The notes beneath the pieces are model-generated. The model made no database searches. It was not told where the DNA came from and was given only the letters and a program-made list of their open reading frames with translations. DNA of 64,000 nucleotides from Chitinophaga pinensis (GTDB lineage Bacteria > Bacteroidota > Bacteroidia > UKL13-3): assembly GCA_945898275.1 (NCBI GenBank), contig CAMDHZ010000008.1, forward strand, positions 1 through 64,000. The letters are read 5' to 3'. The position numbers and the translations under genes are program-made. Positions 46,465-55,152 of the stretch are shown here, piece after piece. Numbering within the stretch: position 1 is the stretch's first letter; every line of letters starts with the position of its first letter.

Positions 46465-47377
46465 TTTTTATGTTTTCTTCTTTGAATGTTGTTTTGCTAA
46501 AAGCCAGAATGAAAATAAATATTTGCAATCCAGCAGTTAGACTACCCAATGTTAAATGAATGCTTTGCGCATTCCCGGGAAAGCTAAAGTTAGCTAACAC
46601 AGCTCCTGTAAATGTTTGGGCGCACATCATTAGGATTACTGCAAGGGAGGCTTTATATAGAATGCTTTGACGCTCAAATGTTTGTTTGAACCTAGAATGA
46701 ATGAAAATAGCCAATCCAATATTTATTAAACTCCAGCTTCTATGAATATAAAATATCCAGTCCATTTCATCTAGCCAAAGGTCTCTGTTGTCAATTCTTT
46801 TAGCGATTTCATCAACTTCCTCTCTAACTTGTGTACCTAGTATGATTTGAACAAACATTACAAACATCATAAGCACAACCAATGGTTTGATGAAAGTATC
46901 TGGTTTAGCCATTGGAATTTCGAAATCCTGACTTGCAGTGATGGTGAAAATTAGCAATGCAACAATTACAAGTGCAATTAACATGTGAATGGTTACCATG
47001 TAAACCGCTAAATCACTTGAGACCACTTTAGCTCCTATCCATGCTTGAAATGCAACTAAAATAAAAGACAATAAACTTAGCCAGAATATTTTTTTATTGG
47101 CAGTTTTCAGGTATGGGAAAGAAAAGATAACTGTCAAAAAAATAAAGATTCCAATAAGCACTCCAACAAGGCGATTGTAATATTCTGTCCAAGTTTTAAA
47201 GGCATCAAAATCTGCTATTTCCTTTCCGGCAACTGCAAATTTGGTCTTGTAATCAGTTGGCAATTCACTGATATCGGAAGGGGGAATCCATTGCCCAAAA
47301 CATTTTGGCCAATCTGGACAGCCCATTCCGCTACTTGTGCTGCGTACTAATCCACCTACGAAAATGAGAAAGAACAC
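46454..47377 (-). CDS. ctaA: Heme A synthase (N-terminus uncertain)
   Basis: CtaA oxidises heme O to heme A. The called frame of 307 residues has GGLVRSTSSGMGCPDWPKCFGQW at the start and conserved His in the paired helical bundles (HMLIALVIVALL, HRSWSLINIGLAIFIH). The GTG at 47377 lies within the first membrane helix. Conserved-looking sequence (KKQIRFRRFGILTIAA) continues upstream in frame to beyond 47440, but no ATG, GTG or TTG is present there. The true start may be a rare codon (ATC 47434, ATA 47416 or ATT 47395), or the sequence may contain an error. Confidence 0.9.
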   Translation of the reverse strand: MFFLIFVGGLVRSTSSGMGCPDWPKCFGQWIPPSDISELPTDYKTKFAVAGKEIADFDAFKTWTEYYNRLVGVLIGIFIFLTVIFSFPYLKTANKKIFWLSLLSFILVAFQAWIGAKVVSSDLAVYMVTIHMLIALVIVALLIFTITASQDFEIPMAKPDTFIKPLVVLMMFVMFVQIILGTQVREEVDEIAKRIDNRDLWLDEMDWIFYIHRSWSLINIGLAIFIHSRFKQTFERQSILYKASLAVILMMCAQTFTGAVLANFSFPGNAQSIHLTLGSLTAGLQIFIFILAFSKTTFKEENIKSGS

Positions 47378-47445
47378 TGCTGCGATGGTAAGAATACCAA
47401 AGCGTCTAAATCTTATTTGCTTTTTGAGTTCGATAACTTTGTTAG

Positions 47446-49293
47446 TTAGTGAGCGGCCTCAGCAGCCACTAATGGTTTTACTGACACTTCTGGTAATCCA
47501 TTAGCTTCTTCCATTGGGTCAATTTGTCCTGCGTCTGGCACATTTTGAGGAATGAAATCATCTTCAGCACCAGGTTTGCTATAATCGTATGCCCAACGGT
47601 AAACATGTGGAATTTCTCCAGGCCAGTTGCCATGCAAATGCTCAACAGGAGCAGTCCACTCTAAGGTGTTTGAACTCCAAGGATTTTGAACAGCACGTTT
47701 ACCTTTAAAAATACTATAAAAGAAGTTCGCTAAAAAGAGTACTTGAGCCAAACCTCCTAGAAGAGCCGCAATAGTTATGAATTCGTTCATATCTACGAAT
47801 ACGTTGAATTGGTCGTATGCTGTATTAGCATAATACCTTCTAGGAACCCCGGCTAATCCCATAAAGTGCATTGGGAAAAATACGCAATACGCTGAGATTA
47901 GGGTCAACCAAAAATGAATATGGCCAGCAGTTTCGTTCATCATTCTGCCAAACATTCTTGGATACCAGTGATAAACGCCACTCATCATCCCAAAAATTGC
48001 GGCACTACCCATTACTAAGTGAAAATGAGCTACAACGAAATAAGTATCATGTAGATTAATGTCTAATGCTGCGTTTCCTAAGTAAATTCCAGTTAAACCT
48101 CCAGAAATAAACAAAGAAACTAAACCAATTGCAAACATCATGGCCGGCGTAAGTATTAAATTTCCTTTCCAAAGTGTTGCTAAGTAGTTAAATGTTTTTA
48201 CTGCAGAAGGAACTGCAATAATTAAGGTTCCTAACATAAATACTGAACCTAAGAATGGATTCATACCTGTTATAAACATGTGATGACCCCAAACGATAAA
48301 GGATAGAATTCCAATGGCTAGGATTGAACCAATCATGGCGCGGTATCCGAAGATTGGCTTTCTTGAGTTTGTAGCAATAACTTCTGAGGTAATACCTAAT
48401 GCAGGTAATAAGATAATATATACTTCTGGGTGACCTAAGAACCAGAATAAATGTTGAAACAAAATTGGAGAGCCACCAGTACGTTCGATGCCGCCTGCAA
48501 ATTCTGCAACAATTTCTGATAAGTAAAATGAGGTTCCAAAACTTCTATCGAAAATTAAAAGAAGAGAACCACCTAATAATACAGGGAATGATAATAACCC
48601 TAAAATAGCTGTAGTTAAAAATGCCCAAATGGTTAATGGCATACGAGACATTTTCATGCCTTTCGTACGCATATTTAAAATAGTTGCTATGTAATTGATA
48701 CCTCCTAATAATGAGGAAGCGATAAATAATACCATTGCAACCAACCATAATGTCATACCAGTTCCAGATCCAGGAATAGCTTTTGGTAAGGCAGATAATG
48801 GCGGATATACTGTCCAACCTGCAGAAGCTGGTCCACCGTCTACGAATAATGACCAAAGTAATACTACTGATGAAGTAAAGAAAAACCAATATGAAAGCAT
48901 ATTCATAAAAGGTGATGCCATATCTCTTGCGCCAACTTGCAGGGGAATTAATAAGTTAGAAAAAGTTCCGCTTAAACCAGCAGTCAATACATAAAATACC
49001 ATGATGGTACCATGAATAGTAATAAGTGCTAGGTAAAAGTTAGGGTCAAGTTTACCATCTTTTCCCCAATGACCAAGGATTCCTTCAAGAAAAGGGAAGG
49101 TCATGTCGGGATAAGCCAACTGCAAACGGAAAATCATAGACATTAACATACCAATGGTACCCATGATAATACCCGTGATGAGAAATTGCCTAGCAATCAT
49201 TTTATGGTCCATGCTAAAAACATACTTTGTAATAAAGTTGTCTTCATGGTGCTCATGATCGTCGTGGCTGTGTGTCATGTTGTGATCGCTCAT
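47446..49293 (-). CDS. ctaD: Cytochrome c oxidase subunit I
   Basis: Subunit I carries the heme a and heme a3-CuB centres. The 615-residue protein has 12 membrane helices, the cross-link motif FLGHPEVYIILLPALG near residue 285, the CuB histidines in WGHHMFITGMNP, and HDTYFVVAHFHLVMG near residue 412. An N-terminal His/Asp-rich stretch (MTHSHDDHEHHED) is outside the conserved core. It lies 36 nt after subunit II. Confidence 0.98.
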   Translation of the reverse strand: MSDHNMTHSHDDHEHHEDNFITKYVFSMDHKMIARQFLITGIIMGTIGMLMSMIFRLQLAYPDMTFPFLEGILGHWGKDGKLDPNFYLALITIHGTIMVFYVLTAGLSGTFSNLLIPLQVGARDMASPFMNMLSYWFFFTSSVVLLWSLFVDGGPASAGWTVYPPLSALPKAIPGSGTGMTLWLVAMVLFIASSLLGGINYIATILNMRTKGMKMSRMPLTIWAFLTTAILGLLSFPVLLGGSLLLIFDRSFGTSFYLSEIVAEFAGGIERTGGSPILFQHLFWFLGHPEVYIILLPALGITSEVIATNSRKPIFGYRAMIGSILAIGILSFIVWGHHMFITGMNPFLGSVFMLGTLIIAVPSAVKTFNYLATLWKGNLILTPAMMFAIGLVSLFISGGLTGIYLGNAALDINLHDTYFVVAHFHLVMGSAAIFGMMSGVYHWYPRMFGRMMNETAGHIHFWLTLISAYCVFFPMHFMGLAGVPRRYYANTAYDQFNVFVDMNEFITIAALLGGLAQVLFLANFFYSIFKGKRAVQNPWSSNTLEWTAPVEHLHGNWPGEIPHVYRWAYDYSKPGAEDDFIPQNVPDAGQIDPMEEANGLPEVSVKPLVAAEAAH

Positions 49294-49329
49294 ATAGTGT
49301 AGATAGTTATTATTTAGTTATTTAAGTGA

Positions 49330-50757
49330 TTATTTAAGCGCAACTGCTGCTGAATTGCTTTTGCCAGAAACTAAAACTGGTTGAGATTTTAACCATTTTT
49401 GGAAATCTTCTTTGGTATCTATAACCACTTTCATTTTCATACGGTAATGGGCTCCGCCGCATATTTTGTTACATAAAAGGATGTAATCAAAAGTAGCATC
49501 TTTCTTTTTCTCTCTCATTTCCGAAGTAGTAACAGTAGGAGTAAAGTGAAAACGAGTAGGCAATCCAGGTACCACATTCATTTGAGCCCTAAAATGAGGG
49601 AAATATGCTGAGTGAATAACATCCTTGGCTCTGAAAGCAAATTCTACAGGTTGATTAACTTCTAAGTGTAATTCATTTACAATGATATCATCATATGCAT
49701 TAGCATCTGCTGTATCTACCCCTAAAGCATTTACTTTTCCTACTTGTCTAAAATCATGTTTACCAAGTTTATTGTCAGCACCAGCGTAGCGAGCGTTCCA
49801 TCCAAATTGGTAGGCGAATATTTCAACATTTCTAGTGCTTGGTTCTGTTTTAGCGGTCATGTGACTCCAAGTAATTAGACCACGAATAACCAATACTGTT
49901 AAAACCACTGCTGGAACTGCTGTCCACCATAATTCTAATTTATGATTATCAGGATAGTAAAGTGCTTTTCTTTTGCCATCTGATTTATACTTAAATCCGT
50001 ACCAGAATAATAATACTTGTGTGATGATAAAAACTACACCTGTAATAGCAAGCGTAATCATAAACATATTGTCATATTCTACACCATGCTCAGAAGCTGG
50101 GCCTTCATTGAAATAAGTTAGTTTTCCGTGAACCATGAATTCCCAAACAGTAGCACCCAAACCTACTACAAGAAATACTATCATTAAAATTGAATTGATC
50201 GAATTCCAATTTACTGCTGGTTTTCCTTGAATATCGCTAATTCTATTGAGAATCAGGAAGACATATCTAATTACACCTACTAAAAGAAGGCCAATTACAA
50301 CTAGCAGCCAATTGATTGCGGATGAAAAATCATTGGAATTTCCTCCTCCTGCAGCAACTGTTGTTGGAATCTCTGCTATTTTAGCTGGAGCTGCTGTTTC
50401 GCTTTCTACTTTTACATAAGCAATGATTGATTTAATTTGATTGTCTGAAAGGTTTTCAAACGCAGTCATTGGACTTTCGTTGTTTTCTTTGTAAACCAGA
50501 ACAGCAACGGCGTCGCCACTTGCGATTAGTTTTTGAGAATTTTTAATCCATTTTACCAACCAAGCTTCTTCTCTTCTTTTATGTACATCCTTTAAGGCTG
50601 GGCCAACCACTTTTTCATTGATGGCATGGCAAGAGGTACAATTTGCCTGAAAAAGCGTCTTTCCTTCTTCTGCTGATTGGGCAAAAAGGTTAGAAATCAT
50701 AGAAAACGTTAGCGCTATTAATAAGGCAGTTTTCGGTAACAGTTTGAAAATCTTCAT
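49330..50757 (-). CDS. ctaC: Cytochrome c oxidase subunit II with N-terminal cytochrome c domain
   Basis: The 475-residue protein starts with a signal peptide (to about residue 27), then a cytochrome c domain (heme motif CTSCH at residues 40-44, Met ligand likely in PMTAFENLSD), then four membrane helices and a C-terminal cupredoxin domain with the CuA motif CNKICGGAHYRM near residue 430. In typical caa3 oxidases the cytochrome c is at the C-terminus of subunit II; here it is at the N-terminus. It is the first gene of the oxidase operon. Confidence 0.95.
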   Translation of the reverse strand: MKIFKLLPKTALLIALTFSMISNLFAQSAEEGKTLFQANCTSCHAINEKVVGPALKDVHKRREEAWLVKWIKNSQKLIASGDAVAVLVYKENNESPMTAFENLSDNQIKSIIAYVKVESETAAPAKIAEIPTTVAAGGGNSNDFSSAINWLLVVIGLLLVGVIRYVFLILNRISDIQGKPAVNWNSINSILMIVFLVVGLGATVWEFMVHGKLTYFNEGPASEHGVEYDNMFMITLAITGVVFIITQVLLFWYGFKYKSDGKRKALYYPDNHKLELWWTAVPAVVLTVLVIRGLITWSHMTAKTEPSTRNVEIFAYQFGWNARYAGADNKLGKHDFRQVGKVNALGVDTADANAYDDIIVNELHLEVNQPVEFAFRAKDVIHSAYFPHFRAQMNVVPGLPTRFHFTPTVTTSEMREKKKDATFDYILLCNKICGGAHYRMKMKVVIDTKEDFQKWLKSQPVLVSGKSNSAAVALK

Positions 50758-50949
50758 CTTTTTTAGATTATTGATAGGATTACAGTTAGGTTAAATTGCG
50801 GTGCAATATAGTAAAGTAATTTTTTTGCAATACTTCATTTTTTAAACAAAGCATTTTTTTTTGAAATTAACCTTAAAAAATCCTGCATATGTATTGAACA
50901 TGAGAGTTTTTCTAAGGTTTTAATTTTTTAATTTTTTTACAGAATAAGC

Positions 50950-52146
50950 CTACATTGGGGTTTTGTAGATAACTGGTTTATCTAAATTCCCGCTTTTAGG
51001 TTTGTTTTTTGGTTTAATATCCTCAGGCTTCAAAATTGCCTTATACTTAATAGAATCTTGCTTAGTGAGTGTCCTTAAGTTTGCAATACTATCTAATTGC
51101 CTTCTCATTGGGTTGTTTTCGTTTCCTACGCTTGAAGTAGCTGGTTTAAAAGTTGGTTCTAATCCGCTTAATATAATGCGTGCGCCAAAATCTTTAGATT
51201 CCTTTGATCTTGGGGCTATCAATACATATTGGTTGTTTTTTGAAAAACACAATTCTTTAACCCCTATTTGCTCATCATTCCACTTACTGATTAGTTTTCC
51301 AGTTTCTGTTTCCCAAACCCTAACAGAGCCGTCATTGCAGCCTGTTACGCAATATTTGCTATCATCTGTAAAGCCAACCGAAGTAACCTTCCAACATTCT
51401 GTATTGAGCACAAAAAGTGTTTTCATTGTCTTTAAATCCCAAATTCTAGCGCTTTTATCATTTGAACCACTAATGAGGTACTTATTATTAGCGCTCATTG
51501 CTAAACAATTTACAACATCAGTATGTCCGTCTAAAGTTCTTACCAAGGCTCCAGTGGCTAACCCGAAAATTTTAATTTGTGGGTCGCTGTGTGCGATAAA
51601 GATATTTGCAGGAGTAGGACTCAAACATATGTCTTGTATTGAATTGCCTGTTAAATAGTGTCTTACAGACTTTTTGCCATTTAAATCCCAAATGATAAGC
51701 TTTCCGTCTTTGTCACCGCTAAATAAATATTTTCCTCCTCTGTCAAAAATCACCGAATGTACTGCAGTTTCATGTTTGTTATTACCTACTTCATTTAATG
51801 GAACAAATCGATACAAGCTGTCATATAACCTAACTGTTTGGTCGCTAGAGCCACTTGCAAACATGTTTCCTGCAAAATTATACGCTAAACTATTTACCGG
51901 GGCTTGGTGTCCTAGTAATTTTTGAACCAAGTTAAAAGGACTATCAGCTTGGTATATCAAAATTTCATTGTCCCAGCCCGCAACAGCCATGCGTTTATAT
52001 TTATTTGGACTCATTGCACAGGTGTTAAGATCATTTCTTGCACCCTGCAAAATTATCGAGGTTATTTCTTTCGTGTCTTGAGCAAACGTCGGGGTTTGGT
52101 TCAAGCCGAGAAATAGAAATAGGATTGAATAGAAATAGTTGCGCAT
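50950..52146 (-). CDS. Secreted WD40-repeat protein
   Basis: The 398-residue protein has a signal peptide ending in TFAQ and at least six WD40-like repeats (for example SGSSDQTVRLYD, SGDKDGKLIIWD, SGSNDKSARIWD, TGCNDGSVRVWE), forming a probable propeller, then a C-terminal tail rich in Lys and Pro. It is likely periplasmic or surface-attached and binds a partner that is unknown. It stands upstream of the oxidase operon with 192 nt between, so it may be separately transcribed. Confidence 0.9.
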   Translation of the reverse strand: MRNYFYSILFLFLGLNQTPTFAQDTKEITSIILQGARNDLNTCAMSPNKYKRMAVAGWDNEILIYQADSPFNLVQKLLGHQAPVNSLAYNFAGNMFASGSSDQTVRLYDSLYRFVPLNEVGNNKHETAVHSVIFDRGGKYLFSGDKDGKLIIWDLNGKKSVRHYLTGNSIQDICLSPTPANIFIAHSDPQIKIFGLATGALVRTLDGHTDVVNCLAMSANNKYLISGSNDKSARIWDLKTMKTLFVLNTECWKVTSVGFTDDSKYCVTGCNDGSVRVWETETGKLISKWNDEQIGVKELCFSKNNQYVLIAPRSKESKDFGARIILSGLEPTFKPATSSVGNENNPMRRQLDSIANLRTLTKQDSIKYKAILKPEDIKPKNKPKSGNLDKPVIYKTPM

Positions 52147-52187
52147 GCTGCAAAAATACTTAAATCAATCACTTAACAAACATGCTT

Positions 52188-52484
52188 TTATAGAAAAAAC
52201 TTTAGCAGCACAATAATAAAACCATATAAAAAGGTAGATAAAATAACTCCACGACTTGCAAAAAGCTTATCAAAATGCAAAAAGGAGAAGAAAATTCCTA
52301 GGTTTATTACGCAACAAAGTGCCAATAATGGCGAGAGTAATTTTTGTTTAACTGCCAGATTTAGAAATACATCTAGAGAAGAGGTGCTAAAGTTGAAAAG
52401 ATAGAAAATATAAATTACGATACTTGGTGCAATGACACCGCAAACAAAACCAACAATCATGTTATCTAGCCATCCAAACTTCAT
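52188..52484 (-). CDS. Small three-helix membrane protein
   Basis: The 98 residues contain three hydrophobic segments (about 8-30, 48-68 and 75-97). I recognise no family motif. It lies 38 nt after surE on the same strand and could be its operon partner. Confidence 0.7.
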   Translation of the reverse strand: MKFGWLDNMIVGFVCGVIAPSIVIYIFYLFNFSTSSLDVFLNLAVKQKLLSPLLALCCVINLGIFFSFLHFDKLFASRGVILSTFLYGFIIVLLKFFL

Positions 52485-52522
52485 AAAAAAACGCTATTTA
52501 TTAGTGCAAATAACACCAATTC

Positions 52523-53296
52523 TTATGGATTTATTGTCCATTGATGCAAATAGGAAATGGCATTATGAGCAGTAAGATCGAATTGAACAGGAACTATGGA
52601 AGCAAAACCATTGGCAAGCGCCCATTCATCGGTATCTTCTCCTTTATCAAAATTTACAAATTTGCCAGTGAGCCAATAATAACTTTTACCTGTTGGGTCT
52701 TTTCTTTCATCGAAATCTTCTTCCCATTTAGCCCATGCTTGGCGGCAGATTTTAACTCCTTTGAAATCTTCTTCCCCTATTTTAGGAATATTGACATTAA
52801 GCAAAACGCCTTGAGGTAAACCGTTTTTCAGGATGTTTTCTGCAACATTACCTGCAATTTTACCCGCCAATGAAAAGTCGGCATCTATTGAAAAATCACA
52901 AAGGCTAAAACCAACGGATGGAATGCCTTCAATGGCGCCTTCAACGGCTGCGCTCATGGTGCCGCTATACAAAATATTAATGGAACTATTTGATCCATGG
53001 TTGATACCTGAAACCAACAAATCTGGTTTCCGATGTAATACTTTATCAACCGCGATTTTTACGCAATCTGCTGGTGTGCCGCTGCATTGGTAGGCCAATA
53101 AAGGTTCATAAATGGGTGTTCTTTCTAGTCTAAGCGGTTTCGAAATAGTTACTGCATGTCCCATAGCACTTTGAGGGCTATCAGGCGCAACAATTACAAC
53201 ATCGCCAAGGTGCTTTACGGCTGCAATCAAATTTCTGATTCCAGGAGCACTGATGCCGTCGTCGTTGGTTACTAAAATTAAGGGTTTGTCTGACAT
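52523..53296 (-). CDS. surE: 5'/3'-nucleotidase SurE
   Basis: SurE is a metal-dependent nucleotidase and exopolyphosphatase. The 257-residue protein begins with LVTNDDGISAPGI, whose Asp pair binds the metal, and has SGINHGSNSSINILYSGTM near residue 92. The length is normal. It follows dnaB after 5 nt on the same strand. Confidence 0.97.
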   Translation of the reverse strand: MSDKPLILVTNDDGISAPGIRNLIAAVKHLGDVVIVAPDSPQSAMGHAVTISKPLRLERTPIYEPLLAYQCSGTPADCVKIAVDKVLHRKPDLLVSGINHGSNSSINILYSGTMSAAVEGAIEGIPSVGFSLCDFSIDADFSLAGKIAGNVAENILKNGLPQGVLLNVNIPKIGEEDFKGVKICRQAWAKWEEDFDERKDPTGKSYYWLTGKFVNFDKGEDTDEWALANGFASIVPVQFDLTAHNAISYLHQWTINP

Positions 53297-53301
53297 AATT
53301 T

Positions 53302-54849
53302 TTAAAATGGAACTTGACCAGAAAATTCTACAGCATCTTCATCATTGTTAAGCTTAGAGCTTATAGTAATAAAGCCAGGGTTATCTGGTATTTGGTTTGA
53401 ACCTATATTGCTGAAAGCGTCCTCGTTAAGGTCGGTAAATTTTGTAAAATCGTTGATAAATCTAAGGCGAATATTTTCTAAGGCGCCATGTCTATTCTTG
53501 GCAATAATTACTTCTGCTTGGCCATTGGTTGGTTCTCCATCTTCCCATTCAGCCAATTGGTAATACTCTGGACGATAGATAAACATTACCATATCTGCAT
53601 CTTGCTCAATGGAGCCAGATTCACGAAGGTCTGAAAGCATGGGTCTGTTTGAACCACCAGTTCTTCTCTCGGTCATACGACTCAACTGTGAAAGCGCAAT
53701 TACAGGTACATCTAATTCTTTAGCAAGCGCTTTAAGCGACCTTGAAATAAAACTTACTTCTTGTTCACGATTTCCATTTTTATTGTTACCATCATCTCCG
53801 CGCATTAGCTGCAAGTAATCGATGAGCACCATTTGAATATTATTTTGTTGTTTCAAACGACGGCATTTTGCGCGTAATTCAAAAACGGAAAGGGCAGGGG
53901 TATCATCAATAAAAATGGGCGCTTCGCTGAGGCGGGCAATTTTGGAATTTAGTTGTGCCCATTCATAATCTTGTAATTCTCCTGTTCTTAATTTGTGCCC
54001 ATGAATTTCTGCTTCAGAACTTATCATCCTGCTCACCATTTGTTTGTTACCCATTTCTAAAGAGAAAATGGCGATGGCTCTTGGCTTTTCTCCAACATTT
54101 AAACTTTCTAAGGAAGCATTTCTAGCCACACTTAAGGCAAATGCTGTTTTACCCATACCAGGACGAGCAGCCACAATGATTAAATCTGATTTTTGGAAAC
54201 CAGCAGTTAATCTATCCAATTTTGAAAAACCAGATGGGACACCTGTGAATTTTCCAGTTTTATGTTTAAGGTCTTCAATATCTTTTAAGGTATCGATGAT
54301 AACCTTTTTCATGCTCTGCATGGCCTTTTTGATATTGCCTTGCGAAAGTTCAAATAGTTTTCTTTCAGCACTATCAAGTAAATCAAAAGCATCTGAGTCA
54401 TCTTCGTATGCTTCTGTTTGTATTTCCCCAGATATTCTTATTAATTCTCTTTGGAGGTATTTTTCAGCAACAATTCTAGCGTGATATTCAATATTAGCTG
54501 CTGAAGCAATTCTATTGGTAAGTTGTGTTATATAAAAAGCACCTCCAACTAAATCTAATTCACCTTTTTTGCGCAAATCAGCTGTCACCGTAAGGATATC
54601 GATTGGTTGGGCATTAATGGCTAAATCCCTAATCGATTTATAAATAATGGCATGGGATTCTTTGTAGAAACTTTCTGGTAAAAGAATTTCTCCAATTTGC
54701 GTGATTGCATGTTTCTCTAACATGAGCGCGCCCAAAACTGCTTCCTCCAATTCTATTGCTTGCGGGGGAATCTTTGAACCTTCAATAAAATGATTAATTT
54801 GCTTGGTAAAGGGTTTCCTTTTCTTCGTATTCGTTCTGTCTTCTGTCAT
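53302..54849 (-). CDS. dnaB: Replicative DNA helicase
   Basis: DnaB unwinds DNA at the replication fork. The 515-residue protein has the N-terminal DnaB domain (PPQAIELEEAVLGALML) and the RecA-like domain with Walker A ARPGMGKTAF near residue 232, IFSLEM, and the DYLQLMRG and QLSRMTERR motifs. ATG 54849 is chosen over the longer frame to 54915. It is divergent from holA across a 303-bp region with motif copy 13. Confidence 0.97.
   Translation of the reverse strand: MTEDRTNTKKRKPFTKQINHFIEGSKIPPQAIELEEAVLGALMLEKHAITQIGEILLPESFYKESHAIIYKSIRDLAINAQPIDILTVTADLRKKGELDLVGGAFYITQLTNRIASAANIEYHARIVAEKYLQRELIRISGEIQTEAYEDDSDAFDLLDSAERKLFELSQGNIKKAMQSMKKVIIDTLKDIEDLKHKTGKFTGVPSGFSKLDRLTAGFQKSDLIIVAARPGMGKTAFALSVARNASLESLNVGEKPRAIAIFSLEMGNKQMVSRMISSEAEIHGHKLRTGELQDYEWAQLNSKIARLSEAPIFIDDTPALSVFELRAKCRRLKQQNNIQMVLIDYLQLMRGDDGNNKNGNREQEVSFISRSLKALAKELDVPVIALSQLSRMTERRTGGSNRPMLSDLRESGSIEQDADMVMFIYRPEYYQLAEWEDGEPTNGQAEVIIAKNRHGALENIRLRFINDFTKFTDLNEDAFSNIGSNQIPDNPGFITISSKLNNDEDAVEFSGQVPF
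53394..53403 (+). repeat. Iterated motif copy 12
   Basis: Exact copy near the 3' end of dnaB, read Gly-Ser-Asn-Gln on the coding strand. Confidence 0.85.
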
Positions 54850-55152
54850 ATCTCTTAAACCGTTTCGGAAGATAGCTACTCTTGTCCGAAATTTGAAGCT
54901 TATTTTTCTTTTCAACAGATGATTTATGAATTAGGAAAACTTGTTGATAAGCTGCTTTAAAATAAATAATCATTTGAGCATCAATAAACACTTTTCCACA
55001 TGTATTGTCTTGGTTCAAACCTAAACCACTGAATGCCACTTAAGGTATAATGGCATTAGAAAGCAGAAGGATTTTTTTTAACAAAGATTGGGAATAATTT
55101 GGTTAATTTGTTTTCAATAAAGAACAAATAATAAGTGCCAGCAGATAGTATA
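54850..55152. other. dnaB-holA intergenic region
   Basis: 303 nt between divergent replication genes. It holds motif copy 13, a DnaA-box-like TTATCAACA on the minus strand (54942-54950) and TTTTCCACA on the plus strand (54992-55000). Both promoters should lie here, but I see no clean TTG-19-TAnnTTTG match. Confidence 0.6.
55012..55021 (-). repeat. Iterated motif copy 13
   Basis: Exact copy in the dnaB-holA intergenic region. Read on the minus strand with the preceding TA it also spells TAGGTTTG, a -7-like hexamer, but no -33 TTG is in place. Confidence 0.85.

Noticed and set aside
50758..50949. Promoter of the oxidase operon
   Set aside because: Only partial matches (TATATTGC) are found on the minus strand, without a well-placed TTG; not called.
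51002..51658. 218-codon plus-strand frame opposite the WD40 gene
   Set aside because: Antisense shadow of WD40 repeats, without a motif of its own.
54794..55039. 81-codon minus-strand frame over the dnaB start
   Set aside because: It overlaps the dnaB N-terminus in another frame and contains GLNQ only because motif copy 13 lies there.
54850..55152. oriC next to dnaB
   Set aside because: Two imperfect DnaA boxes without a cluster or an AT-rich unwinding element; DnaA-like 9-mers also occur elsewhere (26498-26506).
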